A stretch of DNA of 64,000 bases from contig NC_134365.1 of the NCBI RefSeq assembly GCF_035582795.1, forward strand, positions 221,667,887 to 221,731,886, in the 5' to 3' direction. Position 1 is the first letter of the stretch. Each line of letters opens with the position of its first letter. Positions 38,099 to 50,402 of the stretch are shown here, piece by piece. Position numbers and translations under genes: made by a program. This DNA comes from Mycteria americana. Its lineage: Eukaryota > Chordata > Aves > Ciconiiformes > Ciconiidae. The notes under the pieces are model-generated. The model saw nothing but the letters and a program-made list of their open reading frames with translations, was not told where the DNA came from and searched no databases.

Positions 38099-41000
38099 TG
38101 GTCATTTGTCCTACAGCATTTAGCAGCTTCCTTTGCTGATATCTGCTAGTCACCCTTGAGCAAGTCCCCGCAGCTTCATGTGTAGCATTTGCATGGTGCA
38201 ATTCCTCCAGCTATGCCAGACATCTGCTTCCGAATGAGATGAGCTTCCCCAGAGGAGCATCTCACTCACCATGGCCTGGAGCAGGAACGGGGACCTCAGA
38301 TCTGTTAAGGGTGTAAACGTTTGTGCTGACCTCTCCATCCTCCACCCACCATGGCCATCCTACCTGGGACATGCAGACACCACCAGGGTCCTACAGAGCT
38401 GCACTCCTGGGAGGAGATATCTCAGATACCACCAGACATTGGTGTGCTCAAGACCATACAACATTCAGGTCTAGCAGACTGCTGTGAACCTGTGGACACC
38501 TTGATCATCTCTGCCCTGTCCCCAGCGAGCCAGTGATGACATTTTAAGCTGGAGCAGCTCTTAGTCCTGAGGTGTGGGTGTTTCACAGAATTGGGTAGCT
38601 AATAAAATTGCCATCCTGAAGGAGGGATTGTTGTCCTGTGACGTATTTTTCCACCAGTTCGTTGAGAATGAGCAGAGGCTAGATAATCCCAGGATGATCT
38701 ATAGTGGGTGTATCTGAAGCTACCTGTAATTAAATCTTAAATTATAACTGACAAGATCACAGCTCGAATGGTTTATAATCAGCAATGAGTTTATAATCAG
38801 CAACCTCCTTCGTGCCATGCAAGAGACATTTTATTACCTGTTTTCCTACAGGAATACTAGAACTAAATGTTCCGGTGACTAAAGGTAGGGGAGATTTTTC
38901 TCATCCATAGTCTAAGCTCAGGAAACCATAGTTATGTGGGTTTGTCCGCTTGGAAACGTAGCTGGTGTCCCCTTGTTAGTCCCTGGAGCAAGATGTGGAC
39001 TGCAGGATACCATCCACAGCAGAAACGTGATGGAGAAGGTGTGAACCTCACACCAAAACCTCAACAAGTGTCGTGAGCACTTGGAGGCTATCAAGGACGC
39101 CGAGTCCATTTAGGAGGGACTTTGCACAGCTCCCCCATATTACTGTTTCTGGCTGTGATGGCTTTTGGTGAGGACGTGACTGGACAATGGCAGGGGACAA
39201 GATAATTATGAAAATACACTGAGGATTCAAAGATACATGCAAACCACCCACTGCAGTAAAAGTTTATTTCAAAGATTCTGTTTAAAAACTAGCTGGCCCA
39301 ATCTGGCATGAATCCTATCTCACACTTTACAAATAAAACCAAACAGGGATCCCTCTTTGTGTCCTCAGGTTCCCAAAAAGATCTCAACCTCTTGCCAAGC
39401 CCTCAGCGATGCTCTGCTGACCCCATCTCCCCCCGTCTAAGGATTCAGCCCCAGGATGTTGGACCCAAGGAACTGGTACCTAAACCCCACCTATATTCTG
39501 GCTTGACTTCTCCTCCCAGGGATCATCCTGGGCAAAACGACTTTGAGGACACATTCCAGGAGCACCACCAGATCCCACCACCTGGCAGAGCTCTCCGGCT
39601 CTTTCATGTATCAAAGACATGACTGCAATTTGGAGGAATAATTGGGTCGGAACAATGGAAATGAGACTGGTTTGAGTTTTGGTTATGTATCTAGATGTTC
39701 CTGAGATGCAGGTGGGTGCATTATTCACGAATTGCTAATATTGTAATCAAATCTGTATTTTTCTGTATGGTGTCCAAGGACGCATCCTGCACCACAGAAG
39801 CCCGAGTGCATCAGAACCTTTTTACACAGGACAGGATTTAATGCTTTCTAATTGCCATCCAACGGCTTTCACTTAAGATGGTTAGAGGACAGTGAAGATA
39901 TTTATGTAGGAATCTGGAGCACTGGTCTAGGAGGACATTTGGAGGAGTTTAGTTTAGTAGCTATGAATTGCCCCTCAAAGGGCATGTCTCCCTCCATTGA
40001 CTCTAGAGCCAGGTGGCAATGTCTTCTCATGCTGCATGCCTGGATTTCCCAGTCCACGCAGTTCTCAAGGGCTGTCATTTTTCCCCTTGGCCTCAGCCGC
40101 ACTTGACAAAGCCTCCAAAAGAAGAAGCTGTGAGGTTTAGAGGCGACGGTCTCAAGGATGGAGAGGGCAAGGAGATGGGCTGCTCACAGAAGTGGCCCAG
40201 GGATGGCTGGTAGTCACCTGGTTGTCCATGTAAAGGGGTTGCATGTTGGCCAACATACCTAGACATACCTAAGCATGGTGCATGGAGCAGTCCTGGGCTC
40301 CTGTCCGAGGTGGAATTAAGAACCAGAGGCCAAGCTGCAGGGATGGCAGCCAAGGAAACTCCTGAGCAGTCAAAGATATTGCCCAGCCCAGTCCCATGCA
40401 CGTTGTCTTTGCGACTGCCCGCTCCTCCTGCACCAGCTGAGCCGCATACCAGGCTTGACCTGAAAACCCTGGAGAAAAGAGATGGAGCTAGAAGAGATAC
40501 AGGTCGGGATCCTCTGTGGCTGCGTTTGCATTTGGGCCGTGCCCACATTTGGGAGAGCTGCTGCTGGCCCTACCTGAGAGCTGCTCCTCTGCCTTGGCCA
40601 TGCACTACATCTTCGGTGTATGCCTCGGGTGGTGTAGAGGGGGAGATGGAGACTTCCATACCCTCCAGAGCGCGACCCAGGCATTGGAAAGGAAATGCCA
40701 AAGGAAGGGCCAATATTGAACCATGGGAAGCTCCTCCAGATCTGGGAAGAAAAGACTGGTCTTCCTCCAGTGTTTCTCCACTGGCCTCGACACAACAGCC
40801 CACTTCCATCACACGACAAACTTGGGGGAGTGAAAACTCTTCCTTTGCCGCTCTTGACTACGCAAATCTGTTGTACGATCTCCACCTGCTGTGAACTGCG
40901 GCGTGCAACAGGGGGATTCAAAACTGTTGAGGTGCTCTGTCGGGAAAAGAACATGTGGGTCTCCCAGCTCAAGGCAAGAAAACATCACGGAGAGCATCTC

Positions 41001-43151
41001 TGGGGAGCATCTCTGGGTGGGGAGCAGGGCAGCGCGTTCAAATACGTTCAATATCAGTAATGGCTTTGCCCGTTGATTTACTGCAGGAGTTTTGTACTTC
41101 CCACTAAGGATAACATTAAGGAAGGGGAAGACCTAGTTATAACTTCAAAGTGCAAGTGAGTTATTGTTGATACTATTCTGTTAATACGATAATATTTTTC
41201 AGACTAATTAAGTGTTTCATTTTGATTTACTTTTTTCTCATGGGGTCCAGGATGGAAAAATATGATTGTAATACATGTCAACAGGCTCCAAAGAATGAGA
41301 ATTTGATCTACTGTGTCTGAAAACGACTTCAAATCAATGCTAATTTTAAGGACATTACATGCTGGCAATTTTAATTCAATACAATAAATTATCTTGTTTT
41401 TTTTAATAGCACAGCATTGTTTATACAAATTACATCCTCGAAGCTTACCAGTTTGGAAAAAATAATAACAAGAAAGAGAAATGGAAAAGGGTAGATTAGA
41501 TGAGAGGTACAGAGTAAACGAAATATCAGTTGTATTTAAATCTCAGTGTGGCAGAAAATCTATTTATTTGTAATATTAAATGGATCTCTCCTATATGGTT
41601 ATGGAGATGACTTTCTGGGTGAAAGGTAAAACTATCTGAAAATTACCAGAGATTTAATAATGTTAGGAAATTGCATGAGACCAACCATTACTCTCAACTA
41701 CTTGTGGCCAAGCACAAAACATTTCCAAGAGAGCTTTATTTCCCCTCTCTTAAATTGGGATAAGGAAACCAAGAAAAGGCATAAAAACTTAATTAAGCTT
41801 CATTTCTCCTTCTTTTTTTAGTATAAACCTAATGAAAACAAGGGTATCTTTTCTTCTGAGCATTATCTTAGGTTTGATTTACCCAATGTTAGAGAAAATA
41901 GATAAATTCCAAAGGAATTTGTGCCTATGAAAGTGCAGCAGCTGTTTCGTGGCTTGAATAGAAGATGCTGGAAGTTTCGAAAATGCTGCTTTATTTTCCT
42001 GCAGCAAACAAACATATTCCATAGGGTTTGGGCAGAATAGTCCTTTCCAATCTCCATTAATTCTTTATGAGCAACAAAGGAAGTATTTCTATTGAGAGGA
42101 AAGAAAATCTTTGTAACTCAAGAATCTTGAAAGCTCATAATGTAAAATAAATGGAAAAGTACGGCACGCTCCTTCTTACCCTTCCTGGAGAAATCCAAAA
42201 AGTATCACAAGTTTATATGAATAATGCAATTGTAGAGCTACGTTATGTAAAATAAAGATATGTAAGGGCTGTAAGCTGCCACACATTGTGTCCCCCTCCA
42301 CCTGAGCTGAAGTCACTGACGGATACTTATTCCTAGTTTTTTTATTACAGTGTCTTTGAACTTCATGAATCTCTAAAACACTTCTTGCTACGGTAAAAGA
42401 CATGATGCTGACCTACATCAGCCAAAAAAAACTACCATGAAAATTCCTTTGCTTTTATGTACCAGGAAACGACCTGGAAGTCAAAAGAAATTCTACATTT
42501 TCATCTGAATGTCAGCAACAGCAGTGGAAATGGATTGCGTGCTGCAATGACCGTGGGAAACGCAGTGAGCTGCAAGTAGCCAACCAGAGGTAACACGGGC
42601 ATGAAAAACGGTGATAAAAATGACTTTGAGTAGCAAAGATTGTAATAACCTAGCAGAAGAGAGATGGATGATTGACTGCTTCTGACCTAATTCCCTGAAT
42701 TCCCTTAGAGAAGAGAAACGGGCGTTTCCATAATGCGGCTCATCTCCTCCTCGGTGCAGAATGGGGCAGAGGAGCTGCATTCCCCAAAATGCCCCTTTTC
42801 CCCACGGACCAGAAAAGGGACCCAGAAGGACCAGTGCAGACGGGGGGGGCTCTGTATGGAGAGCACCCAAAGCTAGGTGAGACGAATCCTTGTCCTTCAT
42901 GCCCAAAGCTGAAGAGCGTGCCATCTAAAGACGTAATCCACATCATCAACAGAGAATCCAAATCCCCTTAATTGCGGGTTAGAGACAAGGGGGGCCGAGC
43001 TGTGTCTTGCAATGTGTCTCTGCAAGATTTCATCCAACATGTGTTTTCCTTGCAGAACCTCTGCAAAGCTCCTTAGACAAATGTCTTCCTGCACATCAGC
43101 CTGTTTCCAAACTCCCTCTTCATCCTCACAGGTGTTTTGACCAGCCCCACC
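38099..43151. other. Intergenic, upstream of the olfactory receptor
   Basis: No gene recognised. A 15-bp sequence (GTTTATAATCAGCAA) is repeated at 38770-38804. From about 41.0 to 42.5 kb the DNA is AT-rich. The last part should contain the leader exon(s) and promoter of the receptor gene, which I cannot place. A pyrimidine-rich tract ending TCCTCACAG at 43131 looks like the acceptor of a spliced leader. Confidence 0.5.
43131..43131 (+). promoter_or_regulatory. Likely 3' splice site of the receptor's leader intron
   Basis: CCCTCTTCATCCTCACAG ends at 43131, 20 bases before the ATG. Vertebrate olfactory receptors usually have one intron-less coding exon preceded by spliced non-coding exons, so this site would begin the coding exon. 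Inference from consensus only. Confidence 0.5.
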
Positions 43152-44123
43152 ATGGAAAGCTGCAGCAGCAACGCTTCCACTAAAGTATTTTTCTTGGTGG
43201 GGTTTCCAGCTCTCCAGGATTTCCAGACCCTCCTCTTTGTTGTGTTCTTGCTATTCTACCTGCTGATCCTAGTTGGTAATGTCGTCATCATCACCGTGAT
43301 TGTGGTCGACCGTGCGCTCCACAAACCCATGTACTTTTTCCTGATTAACCTCTCCGTGTTAGATGTGCTGTTCACAACCACCACCATCCCCAAAATGCTG
43401 GCAATGTTCCTGGCCAACGCTAAAACCATCTCGTTTCGGAGCTGTTTTCTGCAGATGTACAGTTTTCACGGGTTGACGGTAACCGAGGCGCTTCTCCTGG
43501 TGGTCATGGCTTATGACCGCTATGAAGCCATCTGCAACCCCCTCCGTTACCCGGCCAAGATGACAAGAAGAGTGAATATCCAGCTGGCAGCGAGCGCCTG
43601 GATCACTGCGCTGCTAATACCCGTGCCCGTCATCACGCAGACCTCTCAGCTAGCTTACAGGGACACAACCAGGGTTCACCACTACTTTTGTGACCACCTG
43701 GCAGTGGTACAAGCCGCGTGCCCGAACTTCAGTGCCGATTTCCAGACCTCCTTGGGGTTCTCCATCGCTATGACAGTGTCAGTCATCCCTCTGTGGCTCG
43801 TCACCCTCTCATACGTCCACATCATCCTCTCCATACTAAAGATCAACTCCAAGGAAGGACGCATGAAAGCTTTTTCAACGTGTACGTCCCATCTGCTTGT
43901 GGTGGGCACCTACTACTCCCCCATCGCTGTGGCGTACATGTCCTACAGAGCGGACATCCCTGATGATGTCCATGTCATGAGCAACGTTGTCTTCTCTATT
44001 TTAACTCCCTTGTTAAACCCCATCATTTACACTTTACGGAACAAGGATGTAAAATCTGCGGTTAAAAAGTCTATTTTTCGAAAAATCTTTCCCCTTTCTA
44101 AAAGAACTAATTTATTTGGGTAA
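43152..44123 (+). CDS. OR2AT4: Olfactory receptor, OR2AT4-like, intact (323 residues)
   Basis: A seven-helix odorant receptor, G-protein coupled, expected in the cilia of olfactory neurons. The start is the ATG at 43152 in a strong Kozak context (CACCATGG); the frame is open 15 bases further up but has no ATG there. Features seen: N-glycosylation site N7-A-S; GN in helix 1 (42-43); LHKPMYFFLINLS at 56-68; MAYDRY at 119-124; FCDHLAVVQA at 179-188; KAFSTCTSHL at 239-248; PLLNPIIYTLRN at 286-297. These segments and TTTTIPKML (75-83) fit OR2AT4 better than other OR2 groups. Oddity: residue 125, after DRY, is Glu where nearly all receptors have Val. Length is normal and no stop or frameshift is seen. 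It is divergent to SLCO2B1, as in mammals. Confidence 0.95.
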   Translation: MESCSSNASTKVFFLVGFPALQDFQTLLFVVFLLFYLLILVGNVVIITVIVVDRALHKPMYFFLINLSVLDVLFTTTTIPKMLAMFLANAKTISFRSCFLQMYSFHGLTVTEALLLVVMAYDRYEAICNPLRYPAKMTRRVNIQLAASAWITALLIPVPVITQTSQLAYRDTTRVHHYFCDHLAVVQAACPNFSADFQTSLGFSIAMTVSVIPLWLVTLSYVHIILSILKINSKEGRMKAFSTCTSHLLVVGTYYSPIAVAYMSYRADIPDDVHVMSNVVFSILTPLLNPIIYTLRNKDVKSAVKKSIFRKIFPLSKRTNLFG

Positions 44124-44338
44124 AATTTACAGCAGTGCAGAAGCCTCATGCTATTTATTATTTCAGACTTCTGGTTAATTAAGACATCATCACCTTTGGA
44201 GTTCTCTTTGGTTCCCCTGAACCATGGTATATCCTATGTTAATGTATTTCAGCCTATTTCTGTGAAGTTTTTAGTAGACTTGCTGTAATATTTATAATTT
44301 TCTACTTTGGTTTCTATCTTTCAGTGACTAAATCACAG

Positions 44339-44400
44339 ATGCACTAAATAAAGCTGCGAATGCACCAAATAAAGCTGTGAATGCACTAAATAGAGCTGAA
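44339..44400 (+). repeat. 21-bp repeat, three copies, carrying poly(A) signals
   Basis: Three units of ATGCACTAAATAAAGCTGNGA lie head to tail at 44339-44359, 44360-44380 and 44381-44400. Each of the first two holds a perfect AATAAA (44347-44352, 44368-44373); the third reads AATAGA. They begin 216 bases after the receptor stop codon, so they probably provide its 3' end. Confidence 0.85.
44347..44373 (+). promoter_or_regulatory. Likely polyadenylation signals of the olfactory receptor gene
   Basis: Two AATAAA hexamers 21 bases apart, the first clear ones after the stop codon at 44123. This predicts a 3' untranslated region of about 240-280 bases. Confidence 0.6.
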
Positions 44401-45650
44401 CTAGAGCAGTACCACATTTCTTTACACTTTCCCCTCCACATTGCACCGTGGAGGATGCATTATTTTAAGAGTTTAAGGGGTTTTTTGAAGGGTTTAAGGG
44501 GTTCTCCGTTTAAGAGTTTCAGGGGTGGTAGCAGTTATTTTCCCTACAAATGACAGAGGTGACCCTGGCCTGTTACTCCCGGGTGAGAAAACTACAAAAT
44601 CACCTTACAGGACTGCAGAACTGTGGGAAAAGTTAAAAATAAATTAAAAATGCAGCTTGTACAGCTGGATGAAACGGTGCCTGTGTGCAGTACGGTGCCA
44701 TCAACCACCTCTTCTATCCAACAGCCTGATCCACAGGTTCCTGCACTAGGAAAGCCGATGTGAAGCAACAGTCAATAAAATACCATGAACCTCAAATTTT
44801 AGACAGAGATGCTATCAAGCATCAGAAAGTGTGATTGCTTATCTGGAGCTTATTTAATTCATTTTTTTTTCTCCAGAGCAGTCAGATAGTTCGGTGCCAA
44901 TGAGCATCTCCGACTTTTGAGACATGCCTGCTTTTTTTCTGTGATTAACGTACTCCAATATATGTCTTTCCTACAGCGTCTGTTTAACGGAGCCTTTTAA
45001 AGCTCATTAAAGGTGTTGGGGTCTGCAACAGAGATTTTGGGGAAGGCTTGGGCTATCTCCTCACTCATTCTTCCACTAACATTTTTAACTTGAGACGCCG
45101 ATTCAACGCAGATTCAACCCCTTGCTTTGATAGCCCATGTAAGATTAGAAGGGTCTCCGTTTCCAGTGTACAAACATCTTCACCCTCCTGTGACCAACCT
45201 TCAATGCTCTTGGCCGCCTCTGAGCAGAGGACCTCCAGCCAAGGAGGGCTGGAGAGGTGGAGACCCTGCCAGGCGGGCAAGGAGGTGACAACGGCCGCTC
45301 TCCTGCACTGTCCACCACCAAAAATATACATGTAGATTGGGGATTAATTGAAAGAGTTAAGAAAGAATTCATTTAAACATAGCAGTCAATTTTGGCAGAA
45401 TACGTTATTTTTTAAATGTTTTTTAAACATTTAGTGTTTCCCACTACATTGAGTCCCTAACGTACAGAGCATCTTCTCTATCACAAGTGTGTGAGCAGGA
45501 GCTGAGAGCTTGTAAGTCACCGAAGGCATTTTCATGGCATCATCTTGGTTGCCTAAAAGTGGCCACCACGCCCGGGCATAGGCTTTTGCTCCAAATGAGG
45601 AGGCACCATGGGATTCAGAGAGGGAACAAAAGATGCCCGTGTGCTCCGTT

Positions 45651-45701
45651 GGCACGTACGTGGGCACACGTACACGGGCATACGCATACACAGGCACGTG
45701 A
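45651..45701. repeat. Purine-pyrimidine alternating repeat (ACGTAC/GCATAC type)
   Basis: Imperfect units such as GGCACGTACGTGGGCACACG and TACACGGGCATACGCATACA make a run of mostly alternating purine and pyrimidine over about 50 bases. It is a diverged microsatellite. Confidence 0.6.
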
Positions 45702-48468
45702 CAGCTGCAGTAATGAAGTAAATCCTGGAAAAAATAGCAGTAGGTCTTCCTCTCAGATGTGAGTGGAGGAACCTTCCAGCCATTGTGGTTCCTCTGCATG
45801 TCTTTAGCCTTCGTTTGCATGCACCCCACCGAAGGGGAAAGGCTGCCGGGAGGTGGAGCACAGAGATTCCCCCAACAGAATGGGGACATACCCTGAAAAC
45901 TCAGCACCGATCCCCTGTTCACAAGAGAGGAGAGCTGCACAGATGTTAAGAAAGAGGTTTCCACCAGGGATCTTGCAGACACACTAACAAGCACACCAAG
46001 TTCAGGTGCCTGAAGAGCTTTCGTGGGGCCAGGAGGTCTCCAATGAGCTTTGGGGACTTCCAGGATTAGACTGTGTTAGAGAGTGGGTGCCACAGATCAT
46101 TAATTTTTCCTTGGTCCCAGCTTCTGCAGACTGTGGTCTTTGGGTCTGGGAGAGCTGATATCTCCTTGTATCATGAAGCTCCATCACTTCTAGTTCGACT
46201 AGAGTGGAGTTTTCAGTTGAAAATCCCTCCTAACAAAGTGTTTAGCAGTGAAGAACCATTCATAATGACCAGTAAAATGTTCTTTTTTTATTACTCACAC
46301 AGTTAAAGACCTAAGCCTTACTTCCACTTTGATGTTACTCATTTCCCGCCTTAAGATCTTGTTTCATTTTTTGTCTGACGCCAGATCCCTGTTGCCCATG
46401 AAAATTCATGCACGAGATAATCAAACTCTTCCTTATGAAATGAGTGCCCAGAGGCTCTCACTGTAATACATATTTTCCAAACTTTTAACCATTCTCATGA
46501 TTGTTTCTCCCAACCCTCTTTATGTTCATTCTTCTTGAAGGGTAATCATAAAAACTCGATATAATAATCCTGCATTGGCTGCACCATCATCAAACAGAGA
46601 TTACCACTACCTAACACTTCCAGCATTCCCCCCCGATATATACAGGGTTGTTTTACTCCTTGAGAGTAAAACATTTTGCAACTACTCATTTTGCATTACT
46701 CGTTTTGCAAAGACAAGTGTTCCCGAGAAAAAAAAGCCCTAAAGATACGAATTTTAGCTACTATTTTGATTGCATGGATTTTTCCAAGTGCCCTGAGGAT
46801 GGGAAGCAGCCAGCACATCGAGCAGGGAGCTGTGCAGAGCCCGGCATCGTGGAGGTGCTTAGCCCAGAGGGGTAACCCCCAACCCAACAAGGCTTGCACG
46901 CCTTTTTCATCCGTGGCTTGGAAACTCCTCCCAAAGCCCTGGGATGGGGTGCTGGAAAGGGATTCAAAATTCATTGCAATCCGTAGGAAGAGGGAGCATG
47001 GTCTACGAGGAAAGGGAGAGCGCTGTGCTCTCCCCTCAGCTAGTCATCAGGCAAAAAAAAAATTAAGCTGTGGAGAAAGGATGCGTTCGGGTTTCCCCCA
47101 GCGCCAGCGGGTAGGATGTTACCAGCTGCCATAAAAATCCCATGGTGGTCTTGGGTGATGGCTTGTAACCACAAACCGCAGTGGGAAATCAGCCACCGCA
47201 GCCACGGCGGTGAGATGCTGAGACCCACCAGCAGCATCGCTCCTCCCCTTCCAACACCCATGGGCAAACTGGGGGTAAAAAAGCCCCAGAAATGAACAAA
47301 AAATGAACATCACCTGTCACTTCTTAGAAGTTTGTTTCATTATAAGGGAATAAACCTCCCCCAAGCTGCAGGTGTCCCCTCTGTGTCCTTCACAGAAGCC
47401 ATCTACAGGAGCTGCGCCCAGGAGGCATCGCTCTACCACACGCACCTTTATCTCTGGAAATTATTAAGATAAAGCCATTACTGGGACTTCTGTCCCCCCC
47501 TTGCACATTGCTGCGTTGCCGGGACTTAGTCTCGAGGAGGAGGAGACCTTTCTAGGACCTCCCCAGAAGGAACAGAGCCTGCAACAAAGGGAAGAGCCCT
47601 AGTGCAGCACCTCCTTGCCAGCATGACTATATAAAAGAAGGAAATCCACCCAAAGGATTTTACGTAGTTTTTAAATAGAGTTTTCCCCTTGTACAATGCG
47701 AGCTGTTCATTTACTTTAAGGAACTGGACTTTTTTACCTGGGTAAAGCCTGGATTCTGCTGGCTGCTCAAGAAGGAAGCAAAGACCTCGGCTGGCTCTTA
47801 ACATCTGCATTCAAGGGCAAGGTTAGAGCAGGCAGGGTAGAGAGGCTTGCAAACAGCATTCAGAGTAACATTACAGAAAATAACTACCAAGATGGGATGC
47901 TAAAGCCTTCTCCACTTCCCTCATTCATCACATCTGACAATATAATAATTTTGCCTAACAGCTAGAAACCATTTCCAGCTAATATTATTTGTTATCTGCA
48001 GCAATAGCATTATACTAATATCTAGAGGGTCACGCAGCTGCCTTTTACAAGACATTGCATTCACATAATGCGTTTTCTGCTCCAAAACTTCATCTCAGTT
48101 TTATATGAAACAAAAAATAAATAAAAATCACATCAAGCAGAAGAACCTGCAGACTCTGAGCACCAGTCCTCCAGCTGTAGCTGGGTATTTCTGAGCCAGG
48201 AGCTGCAGTCTGTTTATGAATATGAACCCCCAAATCCTTCCCATACCCCATTTGTCTGTCAGCCAGAACAACACTGCGTAATACTTTACTCTCCATCCAA
48301 GCAGCAAATTTTCTCACCTAATACTCATTACGGTCCTTAAATTACTCCAGTGCTCCCCACCTCACCTCCGGGGATGTCAGCCCCCCTTCTCCAGCCCCTC
48401 CACAGCCCAGCAGCTCAGACCGCTCTCCTTTCTCAACAGAAATCTTGCAGGAAAACCATGATTTGATC

Positions 48469-48487
48469 CCCCCCCCCCCCCCCGCCC
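48469..48487. repeat. Poly-C tract
   Basis: An uninterrupted run of about 15 C, then G and CCCCC. Length is likely variable and prone to sequencing error. Confidence 0.8.
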
Positions 48488-50402
48488 CCATTTCAAAATG
48501 AAAGAAAATCAGAAAATCAAATCAAGAGATGTCAGGTTGTGCATCCATATAAAAATACAGGCACCCCAAGGAGCTTATCACTGCCCACTTTCATCTGCTA
48601 TCGTGAGAGCCCTCTCCCCCTTGACTTGCTGCTGCTTCTTCATGCCCGAGATGCCCTTCCCAAGCGGGTCATGAGCTTATATGTTGTGCAAATTATGTAC
48701 ACATGGATGCGAAGCAAAGGCCAGATTGTTTCAAGTGCCATTACAATAATAGCTTACAATGATACGAGTTTATGTAACCTATTTTGCAATCAGAATTCTT
48801 CTACATGAAGTTCTTGTAAAAGCAGATATTCTTTTTCCATGGTTCCTCTATGCTCACCAGCGAGCACAAGAACTTCAAAATACATTTGCTCTCATTGTTC
48901 TGGGGTTTGTTCTGTTTGTTTTTACATGGCGTGAAGTGAAAGCCTCGCTCACCGCAGTGCTCCACGGAGAAGGCACCCAAGGGTACTCCCACGCACCTCC
49001 TTCCCTCCCACAAAAGCACAGTGCTCACTGGGGTCACTCAAAAGCCTCCAAAGAAACCCCTGAGCACCGCAAGCAACACCCCGTCCCCCCAGCTGACGTC
49101 CCCCCCTTCTCATCCATCAGGGCCAAGCTCTCCAGCTGAGCTCCTCCATAGCCAACAAGGAAAAAAAAAGAGACATCTTCAGGGGTAAGTCATCTTGCCT
49201 CTTGTGTTTCTCCATGCGGGATGGTCTGCACCTGGAAATGTTTGCAATCACCAGGGTGATTGGGCAGGACACTTCTTCTCTCCTTAAAGCAGATCAGTTC
49301 TGGGCAGCTCACGAGGGATCTCGCTGCAGCATCGCAGCAAGGAAAATAGAAAGCCGTGAGGTTTCCAGGGCTGTTTATAGATTTAAGAGCCAGGGAAATC
49401 TGGGTTGGGAATGTCACAACATCTGCAGTAGAGCAATACACATTCTGATTAATTGTTTTTAATAGAATAAAAGAAGTGGCAGAAGTCCCTGAATCTGGAG
49501 AATTAACTCATTGTTTCCTTGGTGGCTTAACACCATTTTCCATAGTTTGCACACCAGCAGCGCGGCACTTGGTAACACGGATATCTGTTTTTTCCCCCTC
49601 TGCTTTTTGCATAGATTTTTCTGCTTTTGACTGCATCCCTTCACTCCTGGAGAGCTACATGACATTTGCTGTGTATTTGTCATGCTGGGAGAGTCTGAAA
49701 ATAGTCGAGGGGAGGGAAAAAAGGTATTTTTTTGTACACAGAAGAAAAGCCTTATGGCCCAAACCCCAGGGAGCCCGGGGAACAGCTGGGAAGCCACTCC
49801 CAAGTCACGCTCTACTGCAGCTTCCCTGCTTAATGGCTTTCTTCACCGTTTCTTTCTCGGAAATCTGCGCAGCTGCAAACCCTGCCAGGAGCCGGGCGTC
49901 TTTCAGAGTCTTCCCGTGGTCACGAAACCCTTGGTCTTGCCCGCGCGCCCCTGCTTTGAGACGTCTCCTTTCCCGTGTGCTAGGTTGGTGACCTGCCCTT
50001 TCAGAGCAGGGATGTTGCTGTGTCCGAGATGAGATGGCTCCTCTTTCACCTGACCAGGCAAGGAGGGATCAAGAGGGATTCTCCTCCCCGCTCCTGCTGC
50101 TGAGAGCCTTCTCCTTGGTCCCTCTGCACCAGGCTGGTGGGAGCAGGGGAGACACCATGCCCTGGAAGATGCTTTTCCCGTGTGAGGCTTGTTCCTTGCA
50201 CTGGGGGTGAGCCGAGCTCTGCACACCCCAAGGGAAGGGAGAAGGAGAGGCAGATACAGTGTCTCACCATGAACCAAATCCTCCAGCTCTTGCTATTAGA
50301 AAGGATGGGGCTTGGGGACATCATTGCAAGGATCCCGTTGGGCCCCACGCATCTTGCTACGAGTCTTCAAGACAAGAAAAAGTAGTAGCATCCTTCTGCC
50401 CT

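Larger units (their letters stand above)
44401..50402. other. Intergenic, no gene recognised
   Basis: Holds small repeats only: GTTTAAGGGGTT-type repeats near 44470-44525, an alternating ACGT/ACAC patch at 45651-45701 and a C run at 48469-48483. Open frames are short and unsupported. Confidence 0.5.

Noticed and set aside
43137-43151. Earlier start for the olfactory receptor (frame open to 43137)
   Set aside because: The codon there is TTG, not ATG. The ATG at 43152 has a strong Kozak context and gives the usual receptor length.
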